A model generated the notes under the pieces. The model saw only the letters and a program-made list of their open reading frames with translations, made no database searches and was not told the origin of the DNA. From Sanguinoderma infundibulare (taxonomy: Eukaryota > Basidiomycota > Agaricomycetes > Polyporales > Polyporaceae), in assembly GCA_032821775.1 (NCBI GenBank), contig JAVLRN010000012.1, positions 310,001-374,000 on the forward strand: DNA of 64,000 nt, given 5' to 3'. Made by a program: the position numbers and the translations under genes. This document shows positions 44,445 through 56,662 of this stretch, one piece after another (within the stretch, counting starts at the first letter, position 1; the number at the start of each line of letters is the position of its first letter).

Positions 44445-47408
44445 ATGTCGTCATTCCACGTGCCCTCGGAAACGCGATCGTGGCTGGGCGTCTATTAGGC
44501 GCCGAGCTGAGCAAGCCAATCCGGGAATCCGGTTTCCTCGGGCTTGGGCATTGACAGACTCGGCGACGGACGCGTATCGGAGCATAAGCAAACATTGTCC
44601 CCAGACTCGACCGATGACAGCCAACTGGCGTCCACGATGACCATCCCAGCCATCCTGAGGCAAGTCCCATCCTGCTCCAGGTAGAGAATGGCTTCAACTC
44701 ACCGTCATACTCGTCAAGGCGTCTTTGCAGGCCCACCCGTCGTTCCCATTCCGTCGATACCCCACTAGACGGCAGCCAGACAGAATTCACAGTGCGTGCT
44801 TCGCTTTCATTCCACCTATGCATTCGACTGAGCTGCAAGCGTTCATGCCGGTTCGCAGATTAGGGCCGTGCTACTAGGACTTCTCATCGGATGTCTGCTC
44901 TGCTTCACCAACCTCTACTTTGGCTTGCAGACCGGATGGATAAGCATGTCAGTCGTCTTTTGCGCTCTCGTCCACGTCCGCGGTTGTGAATCGGACCCGT
45001 CCAGGATGTCCCTCCAATCTGCCCTCATCGGCTTTCTCATGTCAAAACTCCTTCGCAAGCCTATGAGCCCACAAGAGAATGTCGTCTTGCAAACGACCGC
45101 TGTCGCAACCGGAACGGTACGATTTCATGTCCTTGCCATTTATCCGTCCTTATGTATGCCGCCGTCAAGATGCCTCTTGCTGCAGGTTTTGTTGGAATCT
45201 TGCCCGCTCTCGGCTTACTCGACGAGAACCGCGACGGTGCACCCCCAGTACACTTATCATGGATTGCCGCCGTAGGCTGGTCGTGCGCCGTCGCCTTCTT
45301 CGGGTACGTCCTCCAACTTGTTTTTTTGCACCCTTTACGTCTCATCTCGCCATTATGTAGAGTCTTCTTATCACCACCTCTGCGAAAGCAAGTTGTATGC
45401 CTCTACAATTGGCTCTTTGCGCGCATACATTCACCCATTGTGTCCGCAGATCATCCAAGAACAGCTCGCTTTTCCGTCAGGAACGGCCACCGGTCAACTC
45501 ATATCAGTCCTCCACCAAATCCCTCCTCCGGAGTCCTCCTTACGGCACCGCCGAGGTTATGACGCTTTGGCAAGCACCGATGACGATCTCGAAGGTATCG
45601 CTTATGCCGCTTCTCAGCGCCCTTCCCGAGAATCCGATCCGCTACGTGCCTCAGGGCCGGGGCTTGGTCTAGACACAACACAGGTCTCGCCTGTTGAGGA
45701 GCAGGAAAGCTGGACCGCGCTCTCGTGGAGTTTCGCCGCCTCGGGCTTGATGACCGTACGTCTTCTGATCGTTACGTGCAACGCCTACCAGAAGGCTGAA
45801 ATTAGCACCCCGTCCGCGGTACTGTACCCAGCTACTTGCGTACTTCTTCCCGATCGTGTTTGCGATCCCGCTCTTTGGGACTTACCTCGCATCCCAATGG
45901 AAGTGGACGTTCACCCCTAGTCTGTCCTACGTCGGCCAGGGAATCATCATGGGGTTCCCTACAACGCTCAGCATGAACCTCGTAAGCATATAACCCATCC
46001 TTCGCCAAGTGATCTCCCCTCACGCTTTGGTAGGGAATGCTCGCCGGTTGGGGCATCCTCTCCCCACTATCCAAGTACTCCGGATGGGCTCCGGGCCCCG
46101 TCGGCGACATGACCATCGGGGCCCGCGGCTGGATCCTATGGGTGTCGCTTGCGATCATGTGCTCCGACTCCGTCGTCTCGCTCATTCCCGTCGTCATCGA
46201 GCTCTTTCAGGACAAGGTCTGGCTAGGGTTCTGGGCTCATGGGGTGGATGTTACGAAGGAGAGCAAGGAAGTCGAGACGGAGGACAGGCTAGTGCCGATG
46301 TCATGGGTCGTCTGGGGCCTTGCGGGGAGCATCGCCCTCGGAACCGTACTTGTGTGGCTCGTGTTTGGTGATGAGGGCATCAAGCCATGGGCGACCCTCG
46401 TAGGTTTTGTCATGGGTGGGCTGCTCAGCGTCCTTGGGTGAGTGCCAGGTCGTTCTGGCTTTTGGCTATTCAGGTGACGCTGACCGACCACGGCGTTTGT
46501 GGCGGCGCAGCGTGCGGGCGTTGGGAGAGACGGATTTGAACCCAGTGAGCGGATTGGGGAAGATCAGCCAGTTGTTCTTTGCGTGGATCCAGCCGGGGAA
46601 CATTGTCGCCAACATCATTGCCGGAGGCGTCGCCGAGGCTGGGGCACAGCAGTACGTGGCATATTCGGGCCACGCACTCGCTACGTCGTCGCTTACTATT
46701 GTTCTGTTTCTTTCGACGGCGATGCAGGGCCGGCGACCTTATGCAGGATCTGAAGACTGGACACCTCATCCGCGCCTCGCCGCGCGCGCAGTTCTACGGG
46801 CAGCTCATCGGCTCGTGTTTGTCTATTGTCGTCACGACGACTGCGTATACGCTGTACCAGCGCGCGTACGAGATCCCTGGACCTTCTTTCCCCGCCCCAA
46901 CCGCATTCGTTTGGCTCAGCCTTGCGCGTCTCCTCCGTACGTACAACTCTTGCCTTCCCCTCCTCCGTCCAACCTTGCGCATGCATTTAGTGATATTGTC
47001 GCATTGCTTCTGTTTTCAGGTGACGGAGAGCTTCCAGAGAAGAGCGCGTTCTTCATGGTTCTCTTCGCCGTTATCTTTGGGGGTGTGGCCGCCGTGAAGA
47101 CGTATGCGACCCGCGCCGGGTGGCCGTATGCCAAGTGGATCCCTTCCGGGGTCGCGTTCGCGATCGGGTTCCTCAACACGCCGTCGTTCTCGCTCGCACG
47201 TCTCATCGGGGGCGTCATCGAGCACGTGTACTACACGAGGGTGGGGAGGGAGAACGGCGGGATCCGGCTGATCGTGGTCGCCAGCGGCTTCGTGCTGGGC
47301 GAGGGAGTGGTGAGCGTCGTGTCGCTGATTTTGAGGACGTTTGGCGTCGGCGTGGCGAGCTGTTGGGGGTGCGGGCACGGCATGTGCGGGGGGTGCCCGG
47401 CGGCTTGA
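44445..47408 (+). CDS. OPT-family oligopeptide/metal-chelate transporter
   Basis: Transmembrane-rich exons in order: a hydrophilic N-terminus (LSPDSTDDSQLAST...DTPLDGSQTEFT), VLLGLLIGCLLCFTNLYFGL with QTGWISM, MSLQSALIGFLMSKLL, PMSPQENVVLQTTAVATGT, MPLAAGFVGILPALGLL, QLAFPSGTATGQLIS, SLSYVGQGIIMGFPTTLSMN, WGILSPLSKYSGWAPGPVGD, NPVSGLGKISQLFFAWIQPG with NIVANIIAGGVAEAGAQQAG, DLMQDLKTGHLIRASPRAQF, and a C-terminal Cys-rich end VASCWGCGHGMCGGCPAA with a TGA at 47406-47408. The last signature and the NLYFGLQTGW and FPSGTATGQ boxes match the yeast YGL114W / YSL branch of the OPT family, proton-coupled importers of peptides or siderophore-like chelates. The first coding exon (MSSFHVPSETRSW at 44445) is tentative. 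One intron near 44655 can be read with a GC donor (AG|GCAAGT). Confidence 0.88.
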
Positions 47409-49058
47409 TCTAATTGTGAGAAGCAGCGATAGAGTTCCGTGTATGGGTCAAGTATTTGGTATTTGGGTTCTGCTAGTAACTGCTTGCATGCAGGCATATG
47501 ACACGACCTCTTCCGATCCACCTTGCAGCGTCGGTCCTTGGCGTGGAACTTGTTCCTCCCGGTCGCCGCTCTGGGTAGGCGCTGTGCACTTGGGGTGATG
47601 TCTGTCGCAGGTTGACGGAAGCGGTGGGTGTTCAATGTCGCGATTGACAGACGCGGAACGGCAGGTGGACGCGACTGTGCGCTTGCTGTCGCCGAGGATG
47701 TACAAGGCTTCTCCTTGAGTCCTTTTATCGCCGAACTCGTGATGCACGACGAGGACAGTGGACCTGATGAGGGGAGGAGGTTTGCTGCCTCCGGAACTGC
47801 GATGCTTCGTGCTGCATTGGCGGGGCTTGTATCTGCCAATCCGCGTGCGACCATTACAGGTTCTACGGCGGCAAACAGAAGGTGAGTTGGGTCATTGACA
47901 GCTTAGGAGTGTTCGGGCTAACAGGAACCTGTGATTATCTAGTTCCTGGGCGCGATGCCTCCGCCTCGATGGCTCTTGCCCATCGAATTTTCCGATTCTT
48001 CGGATGGGTGGCGTGGCCTGCGGAGCCTCTGAGCTGGAATGTACTTGCAGCGGGTGGCGTCTCGATATCTGTGGCCAGCGGCGTGCCCAAACAACCGCCG
48101 TGCCCAAACAACCGCGCAGAGGTCCGGAGGATGGAGAGTGCACTTACGTAGTCGGCGCGGGCCCCGGAGTGTAAGCCTATGTGGACGGGCAGCCAGCTGG
48201 GACCCGGGTGAGTCTCCAATGTGTTGGTTATTGCGATGTTGAAGCGCTCGCTAATAGTGTCTAAGTGGCTTCCGACCGCATCGCATCTTCGGCCGGCGCG
48301 CCCATGTCGATTTCAACTCCTGGATTCCTCATGCCGCCTTGCTCGAGTATGGAGTCGGGAGACTACTGTTGTCGATTTGGGGATCGTCCGCCTCGAGGGC
48401 AGCGGACCTTTGGATGTGCAGAGGAAGATGGAGCGACGGTATTACTCTTTCTGGCTGGCTCAATGTTGTTGAGCGCCAGTACGCTATGATTCCGGTGGAA
48501 ATGCACAGCAGCACGAGCGCAAAGACGTTCGGGTGAGTGCTTGTTTCGGCGATGCTTGAGCCGCTTTGTCCCGACAGGTTGACGCGTTTACCACCAACTT
48601 GCGTGGTCATTCGTCACCAGGTCCGTCCATCCGGAACGTTATTCGCAAATTGCCATCGGGGCCGTGTTGCGTTGAGGGGGGAAGTCCGCTCTGGGAGACG
48701 CACTAACGACCTTTATGTGACCGCTAACTAGGCTATTCGGAGGACGTATGTGCGGAGGAGCGTCTCGGCATGGCGGTACAGCCGATCGGTGAAACTGTCC
48801 ACTGATCTCGGCTGCCTGCGAGCAAGTACGTTAGGTTTGGTGACCAGGGGAAGGGGCCGAAGGCGGGGAATCCACTCGCTGTCCGCCACTGATGGTTCAT
48901 AGACGCTGTGGTTCATCCCCATGACATATAAGAGGGACACGATAGGGTGTCTCCTCCCCCAGACCGACAGTAGCAGCGTGCGTTTGCTTCTTCATACCGC
49001 ACTCTTTCCTGCCCGACCTCACTTCTCTGACCGTAGCCCACATCACTCATCATCGAAC
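47409..49058. other. Intergenic region, unresolved
   Basis: 1.65 kb. Minus-strand ORFs (47854-47231, 48610-48329 with a hydrophobic FALVLLCISTGIIAYWRST, and 48940-48728) could be exons of a decayed membrane protein, but I could not connect them. A perfect 17-bp tandem duplication (CGTGCCCAAACAACCGC twice) lies at 48082-48115. A TATA-like CATATAAGAG at 48925-48934 and a CT-rich leader precede the DyP start. Confidence 0.45.
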
Positions 49059-50855
49059 ATGACCTCCACTGTTCCGCCCTTGAACCCCGCCAACGTCCAG
49101 GGCGATATCCTGTAGGTCACGGCTCTGACATACCTCATCGCAACTGTGGGCTGACCGTTGTATCATAGTGTCGGCCTCCCGAAGAAGGTCCAGCACTACC
49201 TCCTGTTCCAGATCGGCAACGATGTCACCTCCTTCAGGCAGCGACTCGCCCTGTTGATCCCCCTCATCACCACCACCACACAAGTCCAGGATGACCGAGC
49301 GAAGATTGCTGCTAACAAGAAGGCAGCGGCAGAGCAGGGCAAGGCAGCTGGGCTCTTGAAGCTGTCGGGCATCAACATCGCTTTCTCCCAATCTGGTCTC
49401 GTGCAGGTATGTTCCAACGATTCTCAAGAGATTGTATTTTGCTCAAAGGTGGAATGCGTAGTTGGGAATCAAGGACAACATCGGCGACACCGCATTCCAC
49501 AGTGGCCAACTCGCCGACGCGAAGAACCTTGGTGACGCCGGTAGCTCCGAGAACAACGGTCCTTTCGTCCCCGACTGGATCAATGCATTCAAGAACCCCA
49601 TTCACGGAGTCGTCATCATCTCGGGCGACTCCGAGCTGACAGTCACAGCGACCCAGGCGATAGTGTTGGGCATCTTCAACATTGGTGCTCACATTACTCT
49701 TCATGAGGTTCTTACGCTCAAGGGTGTCGTGCGTCCGGGCGCCGAGAAGGGTCACGAGCAGTAAGCTTCTGCTTCGAACCGCCTCCCATAATTATGGCTA
49801 AACTTTTCCCGTTAGCTTCGGTTTCTTGGACGGCATCTCCCAACCTGCCGTCAAGGACTTTGACACCAATCCAAACCCTGGCCAGGAGACCGTCCGTCAG
49901 GGCGTTATCCTGTGTGGCCGGGATAACGATGTGGACCAGACCACCGGCAAACCCTTCGTTCGTCCCCCTTGGGCTCTGGACGGCAGTTTCCTTGCTCTTC
50001 GGTACCTCTTCCAGCTTGTCCCGGAATTCAACGCGTTCTTGAAGGCAAGCGCGAAACCTACGGATGGTCTCACCTCAGACCTCCTCGGTGCTCGCCTTGT
50101 TGGCCGGTGGAAGAGTGGTACGTGAACCACTAATGATATAGCTGACCGCTGCTCATGAGATTTGTAGGCGCTCCCATCGACCTCTTCCCATTGCAGGACA
50201 ACCCCGCTGCTGGAGCGGACCCTAAGCAGAACAACAACTTCAGGTACGACTTCCCCGATGACCCGCAAACCCAGGACCGTTGCCCTTTCGCGGGGCACAC
50301 CCGCAAGACGAACCCTCGCGCAGATCTCGAGGACCTCACGCCCCCTATCTCTACCGAGAACAGACGTATCATCCGCCGTGGAGTCCAATTCGGTCCTGAA
50401 GTTACTCCCGAGGAGGCCTCCAGCAGCAAGACACAACACGGACGGTGAGTTCCTTGTTCGCGCTGAGAGACTAGCTTGCTTGAGCTGTGCGCTGACAAAC
50501 GTCGTAGTGGTCTCATCTTTGTTGCGTACTCGGGCAGCATCACGAACGGCTTCCAGTTCATCCAACACGGTGCGTAGCTATAGTATCTCCGCAAGCTTGG
50601 GCGAGATTGCTGAAACATCGCACAGCTTGGGCGGACAACCCCGGCTTCCCCATTCAGAAGCCCATTACTCCGGGCTTGGACGCCATCATTGGCCAGAACT
50701 TGGACGGCACCACTGTCCGCACCATGTCTGGCACGGACCCTAAGAACCAGAGCGCCACGCTCTCGCTGCCCATCGAATGGGTCGTCCCGAGGGGTGGGGA
50801 GTACTTCTTCTCGCCTTCCATCCCTGCCCTTCGCAGCAAATTTGCGTTGGTGTGA
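49059..50855 (+). CDS. DyP-type dye-decolorizing peroxidase
   Basis: ATG 49059 begins MTSTVPPLNPANVQGDIL. Exons then give VGLPKKVQHYLLFQIGNDV, GINIAFSQSGLVQLGI, FHSGQLADAKNLGDAGSS, NPIHGVVIISGDS, the diagnostic FGFLDGISQPAV (GxxDG with the catalytic Asp on the distal heme side), RPPWALDGSFLALRYLFQLV, LLGARLVGRWKSGAPIDLFP, CPFAGHTRKTNPR (proximal His ligand), RRGVQFGPE (distal Arg), RGLIFVAYSGSITNGFQFIQ and WVVPRGGEYFFSPSIPAL, with a TGA at 50853-50855. The protein is about 500 residues, as in basidiomycete class D DyPs that oxidise dyes, phenolics and lignin fragments with H2O2. The first exon shows no signal peptide, unlike many secreted relatives, so it may be intracellular or carry an unseen leader. 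A TATA box lies about 125 bp upstream. Confidence 0.93.
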
Positions 50856-51276
50856 AGGTCATGATAGTGTCGCGGCCGGAGTTCTTGGACATTTGTACTT
50901 ATAGCATGCTGCTAGGGCCCGCTGTTTACGTCTGTACACGCTTGTAATGTTTGTAATGAATTCATGTTTACGAGGTGAACCTACACGAAGTGTCAACTTC
51001 AAAGTGACTTGGAATTGTCGCGCGTTGTCGGTAAGTATCTGATGCGTCCAAGTAATAAAGGTGGTCTTGTACCGATACCCCATATTATCGGCGGTGGCAC
51101 GATGGACATGATTCTGCGCGCACGCCCTCGGTGGGGCTTTCCACCTCTTGGTTTGTTGTCTAAGTGTTGCTTTATGTCCTACTCTCTGTAGAACTGCGAA
51201 CGGTCGAGAGGTCGATTTCTCGCCCATGAATGTGAATGTGGCGTTGCACGAAACATTATGGTTCTAACAGCTTGAT
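50856..51276. other. Convergent 3' regions of DyP and RIX7
   Basis: 421 bp between facing stop codons. It includes an AT-rich, terminator-like stretch around 50900-50965. No gene seen. Confidence 0.5.
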
Positions 51277-53948
51277 CTACTGCGCCTCAACACGTTTCCC
51301 ATCCTCCTCCTTCCCAGCGCGCACAGGCAGCCCAGCGAATTTCGAACGCAGCGACTCATACTTGCGCCGCTGCGCAACCGACACGCTCGGTTGGACCTTC
51401 TCCAGAGCCTGCGCAAAGTCCGCTGCAGACACCGTCACCCTGTGCTCTTGCGTCGAGAGGTTAGTACTTTCCGACTCCATGGCATCCAACGCGCCGAGCG
51501 TCCGTTTTAGCGCGGCGACCCCCGCCTCGCGCACCAAGGCAGCGAGGTCCGCGCCACTGTACCCGTCGCAGCGCTCACGGGCATAACCGTCAATCTGCGT
51601 CTGGATAGCCTCTACGTCATCGATGCCGGCCTCAGTCCCAGTGCCTAGAGGAACCTTCCGCGTCATCTTTCGCACGATCTCGACCCGCTCGTCCGCGGAC
51701 GGGAGGTCAACGTAGAGCAGCTTGTCGAGCCGGCCAGGCCGGCACATGGCGGGGTCGATCATGTCCGGCCTGTTTGTGGCAGCAATCACGTACACGGACT
51801 TGCGGGCGTCGAGGCCGTCGAGCTCTGTCAAGAGTGTGTTGACAACGCGAGCGGAGGACTCGGACTAGATGGAAGAGGTTCATTACGAAATCAGTGACAT
51901 AGGATGACGGGAGGAAGACAAAAAGTATGGTGCTCACCATGCTGTCATCGCGGCGTGGCACCAGGGCGTCGAGTTCGTCGAAGAAGACGACGCAGGGCGA
52001 CGACGCGCGCGCTCTGGAGAACACTTGACGTACGGCACGTTCGCTTTCGCCAACGTACTAGAAGACGCGTCATCGCGTTCATGAGTTCTGAACATAAACA
52101 ACGCGCAAGGAGAAGCGAGTAAATGGGGTGCTTACTTTGTTGAGCAATTCCGGGCCTTTGACGCTTATAAAGTTTGCGCGCGACTCGTTCGCAACTGCCT
52201 TTGCCAGAAGCGTTTTGCCACAGCCAGGGGGGCCCCAGAGAAGGACTCCGCATGCTGCGACTATCCCAACGGCGCTGAACAATTCTGGCCGCTTGATAGG
52301 CTGTACAATAGCCATATGCAACTCTTCACGGGTGGCATGTAGTGCACCGATGTCGGCCCACGTGACGTCCGGCACCGTGGCGAAGCCTTCCCGTTTTGAC
52401 GAAGGCTGGACCTGCTGGAGTGCGAGTATGAAGTCCGCATACGTGATGCATAGCGGCGTAAGCTGCGCCTCGGTTAGAGGATCGGGGTGGGCTCGCAAAA
52501 AGTGGACGATGGAGCTGGCAGCAGTGTGTTTGGAAAGATCGAAACTGGGGAAAGGAACGCTTGCGCGGCTTTGAGGTGCAGCTGGTTGGGGCTGAGATGG
52601 TGGATCAACAGCCATGGAAACGTCGCCGTCTGGTTGGGGTATAGTGTTTTCGGGAAGAATGAGAGAACCCTCGGATATTTGCTTGAATATGCGCTTGACG
52701 GCGATGATGCCGGCAGCACCAGTTAGGGCCGCAAGGTCGGCACCGACATAACCCGGGGTTGCTTTCGCGAGAGCCATGTAGTCGAAGTCCCCCTCAAGCC
52801 GAAGCTTGGATGATTGAACACGAAGGATCCTACGGATACGGTCAGAAGGGGTTCGAGAAGGCCAGTGTCCTATGAGACGTACTGTGCTCGCGCTTCATCG
52901 TCTGGTACACCCATGCTAATCTCGTGATCGAACCTACCAGCTCGACGGAGTGCGGCATCCAAAGAATCCGGGCGGTTCGTGGCACCAATGACGATGACGG
53001 GTTTGTTGTCGTTCTTGTCCCAGGACATGTCTATGCGAATGTTAAGTGACGAACTTGATCAAGAACTGAAAGGGAATTCACCGTCCATGCAGGTCAAGAA
53101 CTGTGCAACTATTCGCCTCTCCATCTCCCGCTGTGCGCTTTCGCGTTTGGGGGTGATTGCATCAATCTCGTCGATGAAGAGGAGACATGGTGCTACTCTC
53201 TTCGCCTCGTCGAATGTGTCGCGGAGCGTCTTCTCAGACTCGCCGGACATACCGGAGACGACAGAAGGAGCTGAAATATTGATGAAAGGAACGGCGAGCT
53301 CCTGGAAGTTACGACGGATAAGACTTGAGAGACATATATACCCTGTGCCGAGGATGGAAGGATAGGATGTGCGGGAAAGAGAGCACTCACCCCGGCAATT
53401 GCATGAGCAAGCATCGTCTTACCGCAGCCTGGGGGACCATGCAAGAGAACACCACGGGGGGGCTGCACTCCAGTGTGAAGGTAGATCTCGGGATGACAGA
53501 GGGGCATGGCCACGAGCTCCAACAACTTGTCTATGCAGGCGTCGACGCCTCCGAGGTCGGAAAGGCGTGTGGTAGGTGGGGAGTGGTCTTTGGAAACGGT
53601 GCTGGCGGAGAGCTTGGGGCGTTTGGATCCATCGTCTCGGGTGGAACGCAGCTTGCGCTTTGTACTGATAGGCTTCGATTCTGGTGTATGCTCGGCCTCG
53701 ACAAGTGGGGTGTCAAGAGGAGTGTCGGCAACTGCATCTGGGGTGGGCTCTTGGGCTGGTGGGGGAGCGCTAGGCGTGGTCGTTCCGGAGGTGGGAGGAG
53801 ATGTAGAGTTTAGGTTTACTTTTGCTCGTCTATGAGTCGACCAGAGACCGTGCATCGAACGGTTGAGGGCGTTCGAGCTCTGGCTAGACATATGTGAGGG
53901 GAGCGCAAAGAGGTTTGAGCAACGATTGGGGCGCACCGAGATCTCCAT
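51277..53948 (-). CDS. RIX7: Ribosome biogenesis AAA-ATPase RIX7/NVL
   Basis: A double-AAA protein. The N-terminal region ([20 protein letters not shown]...) is followed by a linker with [21 protein letters not shown]1: [37 protein letters not shown] (Walker A), [33 protein letters not shown] (Walker B), [21 protein letters not shown]2: [57 protein letters not shown] with [25 protein letters not shown]. The C-terminus is [17 protein letters not shown]...RVEAQ, stop 51277. Rix7/NVL is the nucleolar Cdc48-like unfoldase that strips factors such as Nsa1 from pre-60S particles. All catalytic motifs are present in both rings. The start at 53948 is the first ATG of an open frame that extends further upstream without Met. 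The gene is head to head with a UBX-protein gene 245 bp away. Confidence 0.93.
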
Positions 53949-54193
53949 TCGGCTAGCAAAGATGCGAGACAGCGTCTGGTCGCTACCGACCGGTGCGTGA
54001 GGGAGACTGTGAGGACGGTAAAGGATGGAGTGTGGAGGATGGAGGAGAGCGAGGATGAGTTTGGCGAGACTTTACAAAATTCTGATCGGCCAAGTTAACT
54101 GATAAGATATGATTAGTGTGGATGGCCTTAGCGAGCGTCCGAGCGTCTGGTTTACTGTCCTCGACTCCATCCTTGACTCTTGCCTCTTGAGCC
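53949..54193. promoter_or_regulatory. Short bidirectional promoter, RIX7 / UBX protein
   Basis: The two ATGs are only 245 bp apart and point away from each other, so the genes must share this promoter DNA. An AT-richer centre (about 54066-54118, including TTAACTGATAAGATATG with a GATA-type word) could be the common nucleosome-free core. Confidence 0.6.
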
Positions 54194-55310
54194 ATGTCTG
54201 CAATTGCGCCCTCCACTGCACAAACTCCATCCACCAGCACCCAGGCCACCACCACAACAGAGCCTGATAGGCCTGCGTTCAGGTATTTCCGCGCCCCGAC
54301 CTCTGCTCAGCAATCCCACAGTGAGTATCTTCCCCCGATCTCCATCAAGAGCGCGCTTTCTGATCATTTACATCCATACGCCCCCGCCCATGGCTTTCTT
54401 TTGGACTTCTCTTTCTCTGGTGTCCTCCCGTGCACGAACCGCCATGACCAGCCGAGCTTCCGGATTCCTACTTCGACCCCACCACTGCCGACATTCGTGC
54501 CCAGCAAGCTTCCCTCACCGCTCGAAGTAATGCTCTTCAGAATGCTCCCCTAAGGACCGCTGCCGTGCGCGAGGTCGAGGACAAGAAGCGGAGGGCACGC
54601 TGGCCACAGGTGCGCCTCCCTTTGTCCCCAATACCTCCCTTAACTCTCGCCTGCTCTCGCTCAACCATTCCATAAACTAGACGACGATTAGAGTACGTTT
54701 TCCAGACCGCACCGTACTTGAGAAGATCTTCCCATCGACGGAAAAGATCAAGTCCGTCTACGCTTTCGTCCGCGCCTCGCTTAACGACAACGTCAAGCCG
54801 ATCAAGTTCGTACTCTGTAAGCCATCTCCCCTCCTCCCTTTCCCCTCTCCCCTCGTATACTCATCTTCTTTCGTGGACAAGACCAGTCTCCTCCAAAGCG
54901 TGAATACAAAGTCTCGGATCCCGCCGTCCGCAACCTCTCACTCGCCGAGCTCGACTTTGCTCCCTCCTCCGTTCTCATGCTCAGATTTGAAGATGACGCC
55001 CTGAATCGTACGTCTTTACTTATCTAACCCTCCACACCGTCCTCATTATTTGCAGATCAGGACGTTCCCGCTCCCCTCGATCCCTCTGTCCTCGCACTCA
55101 TCCAAGACTATCCTGTCCCCAAGGATTTCGACGACCCACCAATCAAGGACGGCGCACCTGCGTCCACAAACTCTCGCCCTAACTTCTTGTTTGCCAAGAA
55201 GGATGAGGACGGGGAGCGCAAGCTTCCCAAGTGGCTCAAGCTCGGACCCAGTGAGTACATTCGGCCTACCTCATCCCAAGTTCCATACTCATTAATCCAC
55301 CGCAGAATAG
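54194..55310 (+). CDS. UBX4: UBX-domain Cdc48/p97 adaptor, ASPL/UBX4 type
   Basis: ATG 54194 begins MSAIAPSTAQTPSTSTQATT, RPAFRYFRAPTSAQQSH. After an intron: ELPDSYFDPTTADIRAQQAS, LRTAAVREVEDKKRRARWPQ, then a UBX fold from TTIRVRFPDRTVLEKIFPST through SVYAFVRASLNDNVKPIKF, YQSPPKREYKVSDPAVR, NLSLAELDFAPSSVLMLRFE. The tail is DYPVPKDFDDPPIKDGAPAS, NFLFAKKDEDGERKLPKWLK, LGPK and a TAG at 55308-55310. About 245 residues. Arg/Lys just before the UBX domain and the C-terminal KLPKWLKLG box are found in TUG/ASPL/Ubx4 proteins, which bind the N-domain of Cdc48 and can remodel its hexamer. The position of the gene beside another Cdc48-class ATPase is notable. The protein ends by splicing A|AA TAG across the last intron. 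Confidence 0.87.
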
Positions 55311-55432
55311 ACTAGAGGGAGCCATCGGCCATGCAGTCGCTTTTCATTGTACATCAGGTTGCATCATCCCATCATCTCATACCACTACTACAAAGTTTGT
55401 GTACTACTTCTGTTTCAGCTGCTGAAACAATC

Positions 55433-56662
55433 CTAGGGTCTATCTTTCTTCGTCAACGCGTGGTCCCACAGAAATCTCACTGCCTCCTTGATCATAGCAG
55501 GCGAACACTCATGACCGATCCCAGGCTCCACAAATACATCCTTCACTCCGCCGTCCTCCTCTCCAACGTTCAGTTGCTTCACGAACTGTTCCGAGGCCGT
55601 CCACGGCACGATCATATCCTCCTTCCCAGACAAGACCAAGATCTTCTTGCCGCGGAAAGGGTTGCTCCCATCCGCAGCCATGTATTGCGCATTGACGGGG
55701 TCGTGCTGCTTGAGGTACTCGAGAAAAGATTTGGGAAAGTACGGAGGCTCGATCGGCACCGACGACTGTTCCGCGCGACTCGACATGAGTGCGAGATAAT
55801 TAGGGCATCCTGTCATCTTGTACATCAGAGACGATTCAGGTGTGTTAATGCTTGGGGGCTGACCGATGATTGGGATGCCCAGCTCAATCCTTGGCTCTAC
55901 ATGTCAAGGTGTGTGAATACCGACTACGGTCGTGCATGCATGCGTGAACAGTGAGGGGATCTTACCGTTCTTGAGGATAATCCACGTCGAATGACCGCCA
56001 AGGCTAATGCCGGATATTAGCCACTGCGAGATAGCCCGCTCCTCGTTGGGGAACAGGTAGGACGGCAGAAAGTCGATCAGGAAGGACACATCCGAGGACG
56101 TTCCAGCTGTCCCGCCATTCCATTCCCCATGAATTGCACGCCACCACGCCGCCGGAAGAAATCGGAGAACGCACTTTGAATGGCATACATGTCGATCCTA
56201 GGTGCCAGTGAGCGATCCGCGTAACGACATTAGCCAATCTTCCGTGCCGTATCTCGTTCGAAGCTTACGCATGGCGGGGATTAGACTCCTTCTCGTCCTT
56301 GCTCCAGGCCTGGTTCGCATGGCCATCCACCAACCGTGAGCCGTGGTTCCTGTGGTCCTGTACGCACACAGTCTCCAATCAGTCCCTCCGACAACCAAGA
56401 AGGCCGGACGAATGGCACGCACGAGGGTAACAACCCACAAATCATGCGTTTCCTTGCCTGCCTGCGCCGGGTCCCTCCGCCGCGCGTTGAGTTCGTCTAA
56501 AAACGCCTTGGCAGCAGGCTCGATCTGGTCCGCATAACTCGTCCTGCCGTGCAGGAGGAAGAGGATGGCGACTGGCTTCTGCGGTTCACTTTCCGCACTA
56601 CTCTCCAAAGCGAAGACGTTGAGCGTTATGCCCGCGATCACGACGGTGCGCTTCTCGGACAT
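55433..56662 (-). CDS. Alpha/beta-hydrolase, esterase-like
   Basis: ATG 56662 begins MSEKRTVVIAGITLNVFALE. Exons carry KPVAILFLLHGRTSYADQIE (oxyanion HG strand), LWVVTLDHRNHGSRLVDGHA with NQAWSKDEKE, DMYAIQ, VSFLIDFLPSYLFPNEERAI, SQWLISGISLGGHSTWI (nucleophile elbow G-x-S-x-G with Ser), IELGIPIIGCPNYLALMSSR, KKILVLSGKEDMIVPW (acid, Asp) and VEPGIGHECSPAMIKEAVRF (His). The stop is at 55433-55435, following HALTKKDRP. The catalytic triad Ser-Asp-His is therefore complete. About 310 residues, cytosolic (no signal peptide). It resembles fungal uncharacterised dienelactone-hydrolase/PHB-depolymerase-like esterases; the substrate is not inferable. It is convergent with the UBX gene, with only 122 bp between stops. 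Confidence 0.82.

Noticed and set aside
47409..49058. A seven-helix gene assembled from minus-strand ORFs at 47.2-48.9 kb
   Set aside because: Only one convincing hydrophobic segment and no splice-consistent junctions between the ORFs.
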